Below are positions 41,841-52,036 of a stretch of DNA of 64,000 bases, piece after piece. The stretch is taken from positions 62,001-126,000 of the forward strand of contig NAJO01000044.1 in assembly GCA_002077065.1 (NCBI GenBank), in the 5' to 3' direction. The position numbers and the translations under genes were made by a program. A model generated the notes under the pieces. That model was not told the DNA's origin and did not search any database. It saw only the letters and a list, made by a program, of their open reading frames with translations. This stretch comes from Cryoendolithus antarcticus (lineage: Eukaryota > Ascomycota > Dothideomycetes > Cladosporiales > Cladosporiaceae). Position 1 is the stretch's first letter; each line of letters opens with the position of its first letter.

Positions 41841-42789
41841 TCAGCAGATCCCCTTTGCGCGATCAGTCAGCCCTTCCCTTCCAAGCAGATCAGCTCTCGC
41901 TTTCTCAAGCGCCATCATGCTTGTCTCAAACAAGCTATGCATGGCATCGATCACAGTCTCCGCTGCGATACCGTGAGATACGACGGTCTCCTTGATGCGA
42001 CATGAGCCATCGTCTTCGCCAGTATGGGTGAGCGCAACGACGGCAGCAAGGTACCATGTTCCGTCTCTGTCAATGATGAGCTCCATCTCCGGTGTCGGGT
42101 GAGCGCTGCGGATACGCGTGAGGCGGCGGACGTTTGCTGGGGTAATGGTTAGCCTGAGTTCGGGTTGAAGGGAGATATCACCCAAACTTACTCAAGATCT
42201 GCTCGCGAAGGGCCGTAACATCCATACCGCCATACACCTCCTTCGCGGGAGCTGCAGGGACTGCACACTCCGCCGCTGCCTTTGCGATCTGCTCCTTACC
42301 CTCAGCAAGCTGCTGCGACAAGACGTCCAACCTCTCCTTCGTCAGTCCCACGGGAAGACTTAGGTTCCCTGCAATCTGCTTCGCAGAAGCACCATCCTTC
42401 TTCCTGGCACCGTAATCATACTAAATTCCACCTTGCATCTCACCTGCATTCTGCGAGCCATCCGAACCTTCCCACTGCTCATTCGACACCGTCTCTACTT
42501 GGACACAGAATCCAAACAGCGCGTCCAGGAGTGCTTCGGCATTGTCGATGTTGAACCGCTCACGAAAGAAGCGGCGGGCAGCGGCGTAGTAGGCGACTCT
42601 CGCATCAGGGAGAGCGCCAGTCTTCTGCTTGACTAGGTGATTAATGATCTTCTTGCCGACCTGCTTGCTGATCTCGTCGGGAGTGCGAGTGTTGTTTGGA
42701 GCAAGTTTGAGCGAGTGCATTGCCCATTTGACTTCACTAGTGACGAGCTCGCCGATGATATAGGGATCGAAGGATGTGTTGGAAGACAT
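41841..42789 (-). CDS. Tandem-array family member D, with in-frame TAG (extra intron or nonsense)
   Basis: Starting at the ATG at 42789, the first part carries the shared block (YIIGELVTSEVKWAMHSLKL, then PDEISKQVGKKIINHL) and RRFFRERFNI, as in member A. A TAG at 42423-42421 stops this frame, but the same frame continues immediately with a linker and MDVTALREQIL. A 55-nt intron (42191-42137) follows, then the C-terminal domain with HPTPEMELIID as in E and F. A candidate 75-nt intron (42443-42369, GTGAGA to TTGCAG) would remove the stop and keep frame, but no good branch site is visible in it. Alternatives: two genes, or a nonsense-mutated gene. The downstream part alone would be about 109 aa from the ATG at 42225. 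The C-terminal domain here lacks the cysteines seen in E and F. Confidence 0.5.
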
Positions 42790-43186
42790 AGAGTCAGATG
42801 TCGATGTAATCAGCGTATGCAAACAAGTCGTTAAGCAAGGCCGAAGAGCCAGTAGATAAGTACATGACGACCTTGAGTAAGTTTGCTTACCTGCGGATTG
42901 AGAGATAACGGAGGTCCAAGTGAAGATACAGCCTTGAGAGTACGAGAGAAGAAAGAAGGTGAGACAAATGGAGGTAGCCATGCAAAATGAGAACAGTAGT
43001 TGCTGTGTTTCATTCGTACTGTCCCCAAGCATTCCAAGACACAGTACATGGGCTCCGAAACGACTAAGTGTGTCGCCCTCAGTGTTGCTTGAAGGGACGA
43101 AGGCGCCTGTCAATTTCCAGATAGTGTGTCTTCCGGAGCTACTGCCCCGTGACCACAGAGTCCGCTCGATTCCTGTTCGGCGATTT
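42790..43186. other. Array spacer, D to E
   Basis: About 400 nt; promoter of D and 3' end of E. Nothing else recognised. Confidence 0.4.
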
Positions 43187-44015
43187 CTATTGCACGATCT
43201 TGATGATGTTCTCATCCTTTGACTTGTACGTAATGATGCCTTTCATCTTGGTATAAAGTGCTCGCAATGCGTCGAGATCAGAAAACTGAGCAGGGCCGTC
43301 CAGTACATTGGTCTGACAGGCTTGGCGATAGGTATGGACGTGGTCTGACTTGCTGCCTTGACACCACCCAGGTTTGAAGTCCGGACAATCGCTGCACTTC
43401 TTGACCACGTCTCTGTAGTCGTAGCTTACCACCGAGGCTTTTGTCTTGCCGCCCGGGCAGCCGGACATGATGATGTGCATTTCTGGCATTATTCCCTCAC
43501 CAGTCATCTTCCATAAACATGTCGCATGCACTACTTCGTAGTCAGCGGTGCGCGCACTTCGCGAACTGGAAGTAGTAAGGTGACTTACTCAGGATCATCT
43601 CGCGAAGCGACGTAGCGTCCAGACCAGCATCCTCGTTCTTCTTGGCATCTGCAAGCTTTGCCGTAAGCAGTTCGATTGCTACAGAGAGCTTGTCGTAAGC
43701 TTGAGTGGGTCTCGAAGTCTTAGCCAGCAGCTCAGACTGCATGGCCTTGACACTCTGATCGATGCTGGTCTTGTGTTCCTTGAGATACTTCGCGATAACC
43801 TGCCCAATTGACTTGCCGATATCATCAGCGGTGGGAATGCTATCACGCGGGAGCCTGTGCTCCGTAATAGCTCCCTTGACTTCCGATGCAATACAATCGC
43901 CAATATTGGTGAGGCCTTTGTCGTTGTCGGTCTTGAGGTCTTTCAGTGCGTCCTTCATCTCCGTGGCCATGCGGTCGCCCACACCAGTGAGGTCGAGATT
44001 GTTTTCGGACACCAT
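43187..44015 (-). CDS. Tandem-array family member E, with internal duplication
   Basis: Two exons (58-nt intron 43588-43531) encode about 256 aa from the ATG at 44015 (MVSENNLDLTG). The shared block appears twice in a row: a shortened copy LTGVGDRMATEMKDALKDLK, then the full copy LTNIGDCIASEVKGAITEH with IPTADDIGKSIGQVIAKYL. A helical linker and DATSLREMIL follow. The phase-1 intron lies exactly there, as in D and F. The second exon holds the C-terminal domain: HATCLWKMTGEGIMPEMHII, a cysteine cluster (CSDCPDF, GWCQGS, QACQTN) and LDALRALYTKMK. The cysteines could bind a metal. No signal peptide and no recognised family. Confidence 0.65.
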
Positions 44016-44515
44016 GATAGTTGGATGTGATTGATTGGCGTGATGGACTGTTGGTGTCGACGGCGGAGAGCGAGAGGCGAAAAGAGGTCTTTTGCATACG
44101 TTTGTGAACCAATCTAGTGAGCGGGCCGCCCAGCCAAGACTTGATGTGTCTCGATGTGTCGAAGTCAAGGAAGGTGCGAATGAGTGAAGTGAAAGGTTCG
44201 CACAGCGTCCGTAGCCAGACTGGGGACAGACAAGTGAAAAGCTCTTACCTGAAACCGAAAGCATGAAGATCTATCATTGATGAGCATCACGGCGGAGCAT
44301 GCTTCACCATCAAGCTGCGAGCAATGACATCTGTTGCAACCTCCATAGTAAGTGACTGCAGCTCCCCTATGGTGGATCCCTGCTTCGTTGCTTCTCCAAG
44401 TCCTCCGCCTCTTTTATCCACACAGACCATCTGCATACGACCTAAGCTACAGTAGCGGCCAAGCTCTCGATGCGTACTCTCCAGCCAGCGGCGAGTTCTG
44501 GCACAGTCTTCGGCT
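44016..44515. other. Array spacer, E to F
   Basis: 500 nt; promoter of E and 3' end of F. A minus-strand frame across the end of F is a shadow. Nothing else recognised. Confidence 0.4.
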
Positions 44516-45270
44516 CTATTCGGGGAAAGAACGCCCCTCAGGAACCTGCGCAACGGCTCGCTTGGCTTCACCGTACAGCGAACGCAGCGCATAGACGTCG
44601 GACTCGCTTGGCTGACCGTCCAGAAGATGGACCTTCGCAGGACGCACGGTTGTTTTGCCATGATTCTTGCACATGGAAAATCCCCACGCATCGTTGGACC
44701 GGCATGGACCTTCGCATGCCTGCGACCTCGTGTACTCCACGTACACTACCGAGGCAGTCGTACCGGTAGAGCTCTCCCGAATCATGATGTGCATCTCCGG
44801 CGCAGGTCCGACGTGATTGAGCTTCCAGAACAATGTCGCATGCACTGCTTGTGGGTCAGCCAAGGCAAGATGAGGTCGTAGGCTACAAACGAACTCATGA
44901 TCATGTCGCGAAGCGAACTAGCGCCCAGCCCACTATCATCATCGATTTCGGAGGTAGTAGAGTCATCGTCGAGCTCCTCGGCGGCGATGACCAGATCATT
45001 CTTGTTGTGAATCGCGTCGATGAGTGAAGACAACATATGGTTCTGCAAAAGATTCGTGCCACTAAGCTGCTCGATGGTCTTCTTGCTCTCGGCGTCTTGA
45101 GCCTTGGCCTCGCTGAGGCGCTTCTTCATGGCCCTGCTGACGGATTTGCCGATGTCGTCAGCAGTGGGCATGGTGTTGTCGACGAGCTTCAGCTCCTTGA
45201 GAGCATCTTTCAGCTCTAACGCGATGCGTTCGCCGATGCCGGTGAGGTCGAGGTGGACTTCGGAGACCAT
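44516..45270 (-). CDS. Tandem-array family member F
   Basis: Two exons (50-nt intron 44894-44845; GTTCGT donor, GCTGAC branch, CAG acceptor) encode about 234 aa from the ATG at 45270 (MVSEVHLDLTG). The shared block reads LTGIGERIALELKDALKELK and PTADDIGKSVSRAMKKRL, closest to member E. After an acidic linker (DDDSTTSEIDDDSG) comes SSLRDMIM, interrupted by the phase-1 intron. The second exon has HATLFWKLNHVGPAPEMHIM, a shorter cysteine cluster (ACEGPCRS, SMCKNHG) and VYALRSLYGEAKR. The open frame continues upstream to 45522, with an alternative in-frame ATG at 45327. No known domain. Confidence 0.65.
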
Positions 45271-46279
45271 AGCGGGCAGTCTGGCGATTGTCGGTAGTGG
45301 TGGCGAGTGCAAGGTGATCGAGTCCATCGTTGAGACTGCGGGAACTTGCCGATTTGACTGTGTGACCGAAGGCAGGTGCTTTCGCGGGACGAAGGGGCAA
45401 ACAAGGAAGATGAGGGCAGGACTTGAGGGCAACTCGATTGAATCGCTCTTACCGAGGGGAGGGTGATGAAACTCGTCGTGCGGACGGCTGCATGTCTTCG
45501 TCTCACGACGCCGCCGCTTCAATACTATCGAACGAACGTCGAATATGGATCTGTTGCTATCTCGTATTACCCGGCTGCTTGAATGCTCGTCGGTCTCCGA
45601 GTGATGCCGCAGGATTCACCACCAGCTGGAAGAACCATAACAGCCATGATATTTGCCAGTATTGGTACCAAGGATTCGTGAATGGGTTTCCGGGAGCGCC
45701 ACTCACGAGAAGCACAATCGTTGAGCTGCACATACCCGCCGAATGTGACCTGTCAGTATACCGACTTCTCCAACTTTGAGTCAACCGATGTGCAATGTCC
45801 AGCTTACGGCCTGTAGACTAGGGCATGGTGGATACTTCCGTGAGACTACTCATAGGTCGGCTCACGAAGGATGACGGCTGATGTGCAGACCCGCCGCAAC
45901 GGTCATGTTGATAGTCCTGTGTAGAGACTACCAGTGATCAGTTTCAGGCGCGTTTGCCGTTGTCCGTGCCTAGAGAATCGTGGCCGCCCAGGATGGCATT
46001 CGACGCAGAGCTGATAGCATGGTTCCTCCCGGCGATTTGTATGATCATTGGCATAGTGATGAAGTGAGAAAGAAGGGCGAGAGGTGTCAGTAGGTCACAG
46101 GCAAAGACAGTGTGAAGTCTGGCTGCTAAACTCCGACAACTCCGACGACATGTGCAAAACACGTGGGTCGAGTCGCCTTGCGCTATACGTACATCGCCAG
46201 AAGAATGTCGTCGTGAGATCGCATCGTCTCAACTGTCTTCCCACAAGGTAGGTCTTTCTGATCATACCGCACCGCCGCA
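45271..46279. other. Divergent intergenic region at the array edge
   Basis: About 1 kb between the last array member and CLPTM1. No additional copy of the shared block was found by eye. It contains two promoters. Confidence 0.4.
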
Positions 46280-48298
46280 ATGCCTCCCGCACAGAATGGC
46301 GACGCCGCCGCGCTCGGCCTCAACCAAGGCTCGACATGGGAGCAAAAGGTATGGTCCGTCGGCAAGAATATCGCCATCTTCGTCGGCGTGCAATTCGCGA
46401 TCAAGCAGTTCATGGCAATGTCGGGCAAGACTGCCACACCTGAAGTCGTACCAGACGCCGCAGGAGGTGCAGTATCAGCAGAGGGCGAATGGAGCCCAAT
46501 ACCGCAAGGCGTGTACCCGCTATGGCCGGCGAACACTTCAGTAGATGTGGCTGTGTATGTCTCGCCGAGTATTGCAATGCCGCCGTTCAGGTCGATGCCA
46601 GCCGGTACGTTGGTGTTGGACGAGCGGGGATTCTTACTGGAGAAGGGCAAGGATTCGAGGGAGATCACGACGAGCATATCGGTACCGCAGACCGTGCAGG
46701 AGAACGGCACACTATGGGCACACATCTTCGTCGGCAAGACTGGTGCCGAGCTAGACCCTGCATCGAACAACTATGATCCAGCGAAAGCATACCGCGTACT
46801 CCGGCCGTTGACGCAGTACCTTGCCCGCAAGAAGACATTCAAGAGGCGCAACCTGCTCTCAGCCAAGAATGAGACCTCGAATCTCGAGGACGACACCGCT
46901 CAACCTGCATCCATTGCTTCCTACTACCACTCCAACGTCACTCTCACCTTTATAGCAGACACCGGCAACGTGCAATACACCACCCTCCACCCCTCAGTCC
47001 GGCAATTCTACCCCCTGGACCCAAGCGGTGCCCGAGACTCCACTGGCAAGAATGGCTGGTACTATCCCGTAATCTACTGGAATACCTTCTGGCAGATGAA
47101 GAAAGACATGGTGGAGCTGAACACCACCATACCGCTCAAGACTCTGCCTCTCAACATCCAGCTCTCCAGCATCTCGAACTGGCAGTTCAGTCTTATGGCT
47201 ACTGTAGATGAAGGCATGAAAGAGACCGCCCGCAAAGCCGCGCACGGCGAAGTTGGACCTACAGGTGGCGATGGCAGTGAGATGGAGATGATCAAGCAGG
47301 TCTTGCTAGATTCCAACATCTACCTCCTCGGCACGACTGCCATCGTCTCAGTATTGCACATGATCTTCGAGTTGCTGGCTTTCAAGTCAGACGTCGGACA
47401 TTGGCGGAAAAAGAAGGACAATGTGGGAGTCTCGGTTCGGACAATCTTGGCGAACATCTTCATGCAGACTGTCATTCTCCTCTATCTACTTGACAACAAT
47501 GAGAACACTTCCTGGATGATCCTCTTTGGTCAGGGCATGGGAGTTGCGATTGAGGCGTGGAAGATCACCAAGGCTGTTGATGTCCGCTTGCGCGAGCCTG
47601 GCCCAGAATCGAGGTTCAATGGCATTCTGCCGTATGTTGTCGTCTTCGAAGACAAGCATAAGCTCTCCGAGACCGAGGAGAAGACCGAGGAGTACGACAA
47701 GATCGCTTTCAAGTACATGGGCATCGTTGCCGTACCGCTCTTGCTCGCCTACGCGGTGTACAGTCTGATGTACGACAGTCACAAGTCGTGGTACTCATTC
47801 ATCCTGAGCACGCTCGTCGGCTCAGTCTATGCTTATGGCTTCTTAATGATGGTAATCTACTCTCACTTACTTTTGTAGATCGCATTGCTGACTCACGCTT
47901 GACAGATCCCATCCCTCTACATCAACTACCGCCTCCGCAGCGTAGCCCATATGCCCGCTCGCGCAATGATGTACAAAGTCCTCAACACTTTCATCGACGA
48001 TTTGTTCGCATTCACGATCAAGATGCCAATCTTGCATCGCCTTGCAACGCTGCGCGATGATGTGATCTTCTTCGTCTATCTGTACCAGGCTTGGGCGTAC
48101 AAAGTTGATCCGACGAGGATCAATGAGTTCGGACAGGGCGGGGAGGATGAGCCGCCAAAGGGACTGGAGGGCATCAAGGCAGGGGAGATAGTGGAGGGCA
48201 AGCAGCCTGCGGCCAAAGCTGGGGGCAACGCTGAGGAGAAGTCGGAGGTTGTTAGCGCGATTGAGGGCAAGGGAAGTGCAAGGAAGAGGAAGGGATGA
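46280..48298 (+). CDS. CLPTM1: CLPTM1-family membrane protein
   Basis: Two exons (54-nt intron 47852-47905) encode about 654 aa. An N-terminal span (NIAIFVGVQFAIKQFMAM) precedes a long luminal domain with NTSVDVAVYVSPS, LWAHIFVGKTG and YYPVIYWNTFWQMKKDMVEL, all typical of CLPTM1/TMEM16-unrelated ER proteins. From about residue 355 several spans follow (LLGTTAIVSVLHMIFELLAF, then SWMILFGQGMGVAIEAWKI). The splice joins YGFLMM to IPSLYINYRLRSVAHMP, followed by AMMYKVLNTFIDDLFAFTIKMP and DVIFFVYLYQAW. CLPTM1 proteins reside in the ER or Golgi; animal members act in receptor trafficking and lipid scrambling. The tail is Lys/Gly-rich and ends KRKG. Length matches the family. Confidence 0.93.
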
Positions 48299-49335
48299 GC
48301 GTAGAAATATGTAGCAGGAGCACGGCTACGACGATGTGTGAATCGGAAATATAGATATACCCTCCAAAAACGTTCGAGATCTTTGCTGGGTTGGTCACGG
48401 TCCGAATCTGGCCGTTAGGCGACACATGTTCCACCTGTTGATTCTTTGCGGAAGACTCTTGCCGCTGTGAGCTCATAACAGCATGGAATACTGTATCTCG
48501 TGCACTCGAGGGTATACTTCTGAACGTGTATTCCACTTGGGGCCAAGGCCACAGTACCCTACCCAGAACTCAATCCAGCTATTGCCAATGGGGCTTCGGC
48601 AAGTGGAGCTGCTTCTGTAGACTTGGCAGCACGGGCCACCCGACCCGACTTCACCTCTCTGCGTCCCCTGTCGTCTAGCTCAGCCTCGTTCATCTAATTT
48701 AGCTACAGAAGCGAGTCAATCCTTCGTCTCTCGCTGCACAGACGCCGCTGATAGACCATGTGCCGAGCATGCACCTCAAGCATGAACACGTCGCACGAGC
48801 ATTTCCCGAAACCACATGGCGAGACAAAGCCAGTCCCGAAACGAACCCGTAACACCACAGCCGTCACGAGCGTGCACGAGCATCGATGGCCTGATACACA
48901 ACAGCTATGCCAGCAGGCAAGCTTGACGATCACGCTACACCACAGCAGCATGACTGTGGAGACCTAACGATAAGCCTCGTCTACTCCTCACGAGGCCTTG
49001 ACCGGGATTCGCTCGCTGGCGTAAGCTTCACAGCCTTGCAGATATAAGCTGCATGGCGTTGGGATCGCCGGTCTGAGCGTATGCCATTGGCGTGGCTTGA
49101 CGGGAAGGATGTCGGGGCGGAGATAGTAGGTCGTGCGCTGTTGGGTGTTTCTTTTGTGCCGTCGCATCTCTGTGCTCGCTTTCTGCGATCTCCTTGCCAC
49201 TCATCGACTTCGATTCAGGCAGAATTGTACGATCGCAACATCAGAAGTGCGTAGGACATATCTAGAAGTATACCAGGGACGTAACCGGGTACAGCTATTA
49301 CAATATAACGCTTCAATTGCCTTGCACACGCCACA
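48299..49335. other. Intergenic stretch between CLPTM1 and cupredoxin gene
   Basis: About 1.04 kb. A minus-strand 82-codon ATG frame (48703-48951) is cysteine-rich but has no signal peptide or family, and I do not call it. Nothing else recognised. Confidence 0.45.
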
Positions 49336-50520
49336 ATGCCTTCCACGCGCTGGCGGTGGACGCCCCTCCTCGCGCTCCTGTCCTACACCCTCAAAACATC
49401 CGCCCAGATCACCACCGATCCCGACATCTTCATCGACAATTCCACAGCCATAACCTACGCTCAGGGCGAAGTCACAGTCCATCAAGTAACAGTTGGCAAC
49501 AACTCCCACAGCTTCAGCCCAAATAGCATCACCGCCACGCCCGGCGACATCATCAGCTTCACCTTCTGGCCCGGCGGCCACTCAGTCATCCATTCCCAGT
49601 TCGGCTACCCATGCATACCATGGGAAGACCTCCACGACGGCTCAGGGGCCTTCTACAGTGGCGTGTCGAACGGCACTGCTGACTATCACCCGACTTGGAA
49701 CTTGACGGTAAATGACACTAGTCCGGTGTTCTTCTACTGCGGTGCGCCGGGGAGTTGTGTTGGGCATGCGATGCTGGGTGCTATCAACCCTGTTGCGGAG
49801 ACGCCGCTGCTGACGCAGATGGCGCTGGCGAAGGAGGCGGACTACAGCCTTCTCCCCGGACAGGCTTTGCCAGACAGTGCACTCTCATCCTTGTCCGCGT
49901 TGGCACAGACTGCTACGACGGTGACGGTGACTGCTGCTCAGACTTCCGCAGCAGCAACCACCACTCCCGCCGCAGCAACAACAACGGCGGCTACTGCCGC
50001 AGCAACGTCCTCGCATCCCGCCCTCTCTACCGGCGCAATCGCGGGTATTGCCATCGCTGGCGTCGTCGTCTTGGCTCTCGCTGCGGGGCTGTTCTATTTC
50101 TTCGGCCGCAGCAAGACGCTGAAAGAGCAGGTCCAACAAGCTAGGGAAGACGGATACAACCAGAGTCGACACGCGAGTATGATGCCGCCTTCTTATGCGC
50201 CTTCGTGGGGAGGTCATCGTGAAAGCTTCAAACCAACGAATGAGGTCGAGGGCTCCGTTATGGGGACGCCTGGTGGGCCGAATCGGATGGGCAGTCCGGA
50301 GATGAGAGAAGGGTTCGCCGGGAGGGAAAGTGGGTATGGCGGGCGAGGACCGTATAGGTGAGTGTCGTCAAGATGTCCTGTGAGGTAGCGTGGTGCTGAC
50401 TGATCTTGCAGGTTTTCGAACATGTCGGAGCCAGGTCCTGGAGCCGGACACCCGTTTTCTTCGCCTCATCAGCCACTGCCGCAGGAGCTTGATACGAGGA
50501 TCGGAAGATCGCCGACATAG
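49336..50520 (+). CDS. Extracellular cupredoxin-domain protein with one membrane span
   Basis: Two exons (54-nt intron 50358-50411) encode about 376 aa. A signal peptide (1-23, ending TSAQ) precedes a cupredoxin fold at about 45-155: VTVGNNSHSFSPNSITATPGD, then a His (82) in GGHSV, and the C-terminal ligand loop FFYCGAPGSCVGHAMLGAIN with Cys135 or Cys141, His144 and Met146, the expected type I copper set. A Ser/Thr/Ala-rich stretch of about 75 residues follows, then one membrane span (about 233-256) and a cytosolic tail. This is a common fungal surface protein layout; the copper site suggests redox or sensing but function is unproven. The last exon supplies RFSNMSEPGPG and the stop. Confidence 0.88.
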
Positions 50521-50569
50521 AGTGCAGCTATCTCCGCGAATAATTGCCTCGCCATCAACATTCCTCCTT

Positions 50570-51660
50570 TCACAGTCTCATCACCTCCCCTCCTTTCCCA
50601 ATGCCACCCCGGAAAAGGTTCTGAATCACCTTTCCACCTACTATCGTCTCCCTAACAATCCCCTCCACATTCTCCGGCCCTACACGACCGTACCAAATGC
50701 CCTTTCCAGCCAAGGCATGGCCTGTCATCGTTGGAGGGATGTAGATAATGACGTTGCCCGCGAACTTGTGGCCGCCGATGTGGCTGATCAGACCAACGCG
50801 CGCGGACGGCGAGACGATGGTATCTGGCGCTGAAGCAGGTGGTGGCGATGGCATGATCGGGATCGATTGAGCGGATAGCTGGTCGGTGAACTCGTCTCGA
50901 AGCAGGGGACCAAGGGTGCCGCAGCGGGAGTCGCGGGAGCCGTGGCCGCAGATCAGGACGAGAATCTCATCCACCGGACGGACCGCAGGAAATTGGGACT
51001 GTAGTTCCGGTTGCCGGAGGAGGTTTCGTTGCAGGTCTGGCGGGAGGACAGAGTGGGCTGTGTGAAGCTTGGAAGGCAGGACATGTGCGCGGAGGAAGGT
51101 CTCGACTCCGGAGGGCGATGTCGGGACGTCGGGGATATATTTGAAAGACGGGAAGAGGAACGCAGAAGACCCAGATCCTGAAGCTGACGGCGTTGGAGCA
51201 AACGAAGAGTTCGTAATCATGACATTATGATAAGACTACATACAACTATCAGCTATCTACCCCACTCCCCAAGTCTCAATGGCGAACCACGCACATCACT
51301 CATCTTGCCTCCCCTTCCCAGCAACTTCTTGATCTCACGCACGACTTCACCCTCAGGCTCGTCTTCGATCTTGCTACTCCAGTCATCTCGGCCTGTGGAG
51401 ATTAGAATCTGCTCGGCGTGTGCTGGCATTGTGCCGCTTAGTGGCAGGTCGCGGTTGATATCTAGACCTGAGGGCGTTTCGCGACATGAGCAAGTTGGTG
51501 AGGGACATGTTGGGGTCACTGGAAATGGCGATACAGCCGATGGGATCGCTATAGACTGCCGGGAGGCGAAACGAAGGGTCGGAGATGAAGCATGTGGGGA
51601 GGTCAGGATGCGCCTCGCTGAGCGCAAGACAGGCGTAGCTAGATGGATACTCACGGCCAT
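50570..51660 (-). CDS. AIM32: AIM32-like mitochondrial [2Fe-2S] thioredoxin-fold protein
   Basis: Two exons (59-nt intron 51294-51236) encode about 343 aa. The N-terminus is Arg/Ser-rich with no acidic residues, as expected of a mitochondrial presequence. TCPSPTCSC near residue 65, then GLDINRDLPLSGTMPAHAEQ, and the splice-formed GGKMSDSYHNVMITNSSF match the Aim32/sucrase-ferredoxin-like family. The C-terminal thioredoxin-like part carries ICGHGSRDSRCGTLGPLL and ISHIGGHKFAGN, with the His and Cys residues expected to bind a 2Fe-2S cluster. In yeast, Aim32 is a mitochondrial matrix and intermembrane-space redox protein. The ATG at 51660 is preferred because the frame upstream begins with GTG. 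Confidence 0.88.
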
Positions 51661-52036
51661 CACAGCGATGGTGTTGATGGCGATCAGAAAACGTAGAGGC
51701 ACATACGACTTTGATACATGAAGTCGTCGTCTCGGATATATCGGCGCCAGCTCTCCCGTCGGCCGACCTCACTCCACTCTGCCTCCACCACAAGCAGTTA
51801 GACCATTGTGTACAACGTGCTCTTCGATCGAGCTCATCATTGGCCTCTGCTCTGGGCATTGGCGTACCTGCATGACAACGTGCTTAGCTACCGATCTATA
51901 TCCTAGCTCCTCTACGATCATGACGAAGCTCACACAGAAAGAAGCAGCGACATCATGCTTGACGAAGCTTAAGTAGGCTTCGCTCGCCCAGTCGTGAAGT
52001 AGGTACGTTCTTTGCAGTATCACCAGTATTGTCGTC
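51661..52036. other. Divergent promoter region, AIM32 / sphingomyelinase-like gene
   Basis: 375 nt between divergent starts. No further element recognised. Confidence 0.4.

Noticed and set aside
42421..42789. The first part of member D as a separate complete one-exon gene like member A
   Set aside because: Not excluded, but same-frame continuation into a linker and C-terminal domain homologous to E and F makes one interrupted gene the simpler reading.
48703..48951. Cysteine-rich 82-codon minus-strand frame as a possible small secreted protein
   Set aside because: No convincing signal peptide and no splice or family support; composition is consistent with chance.
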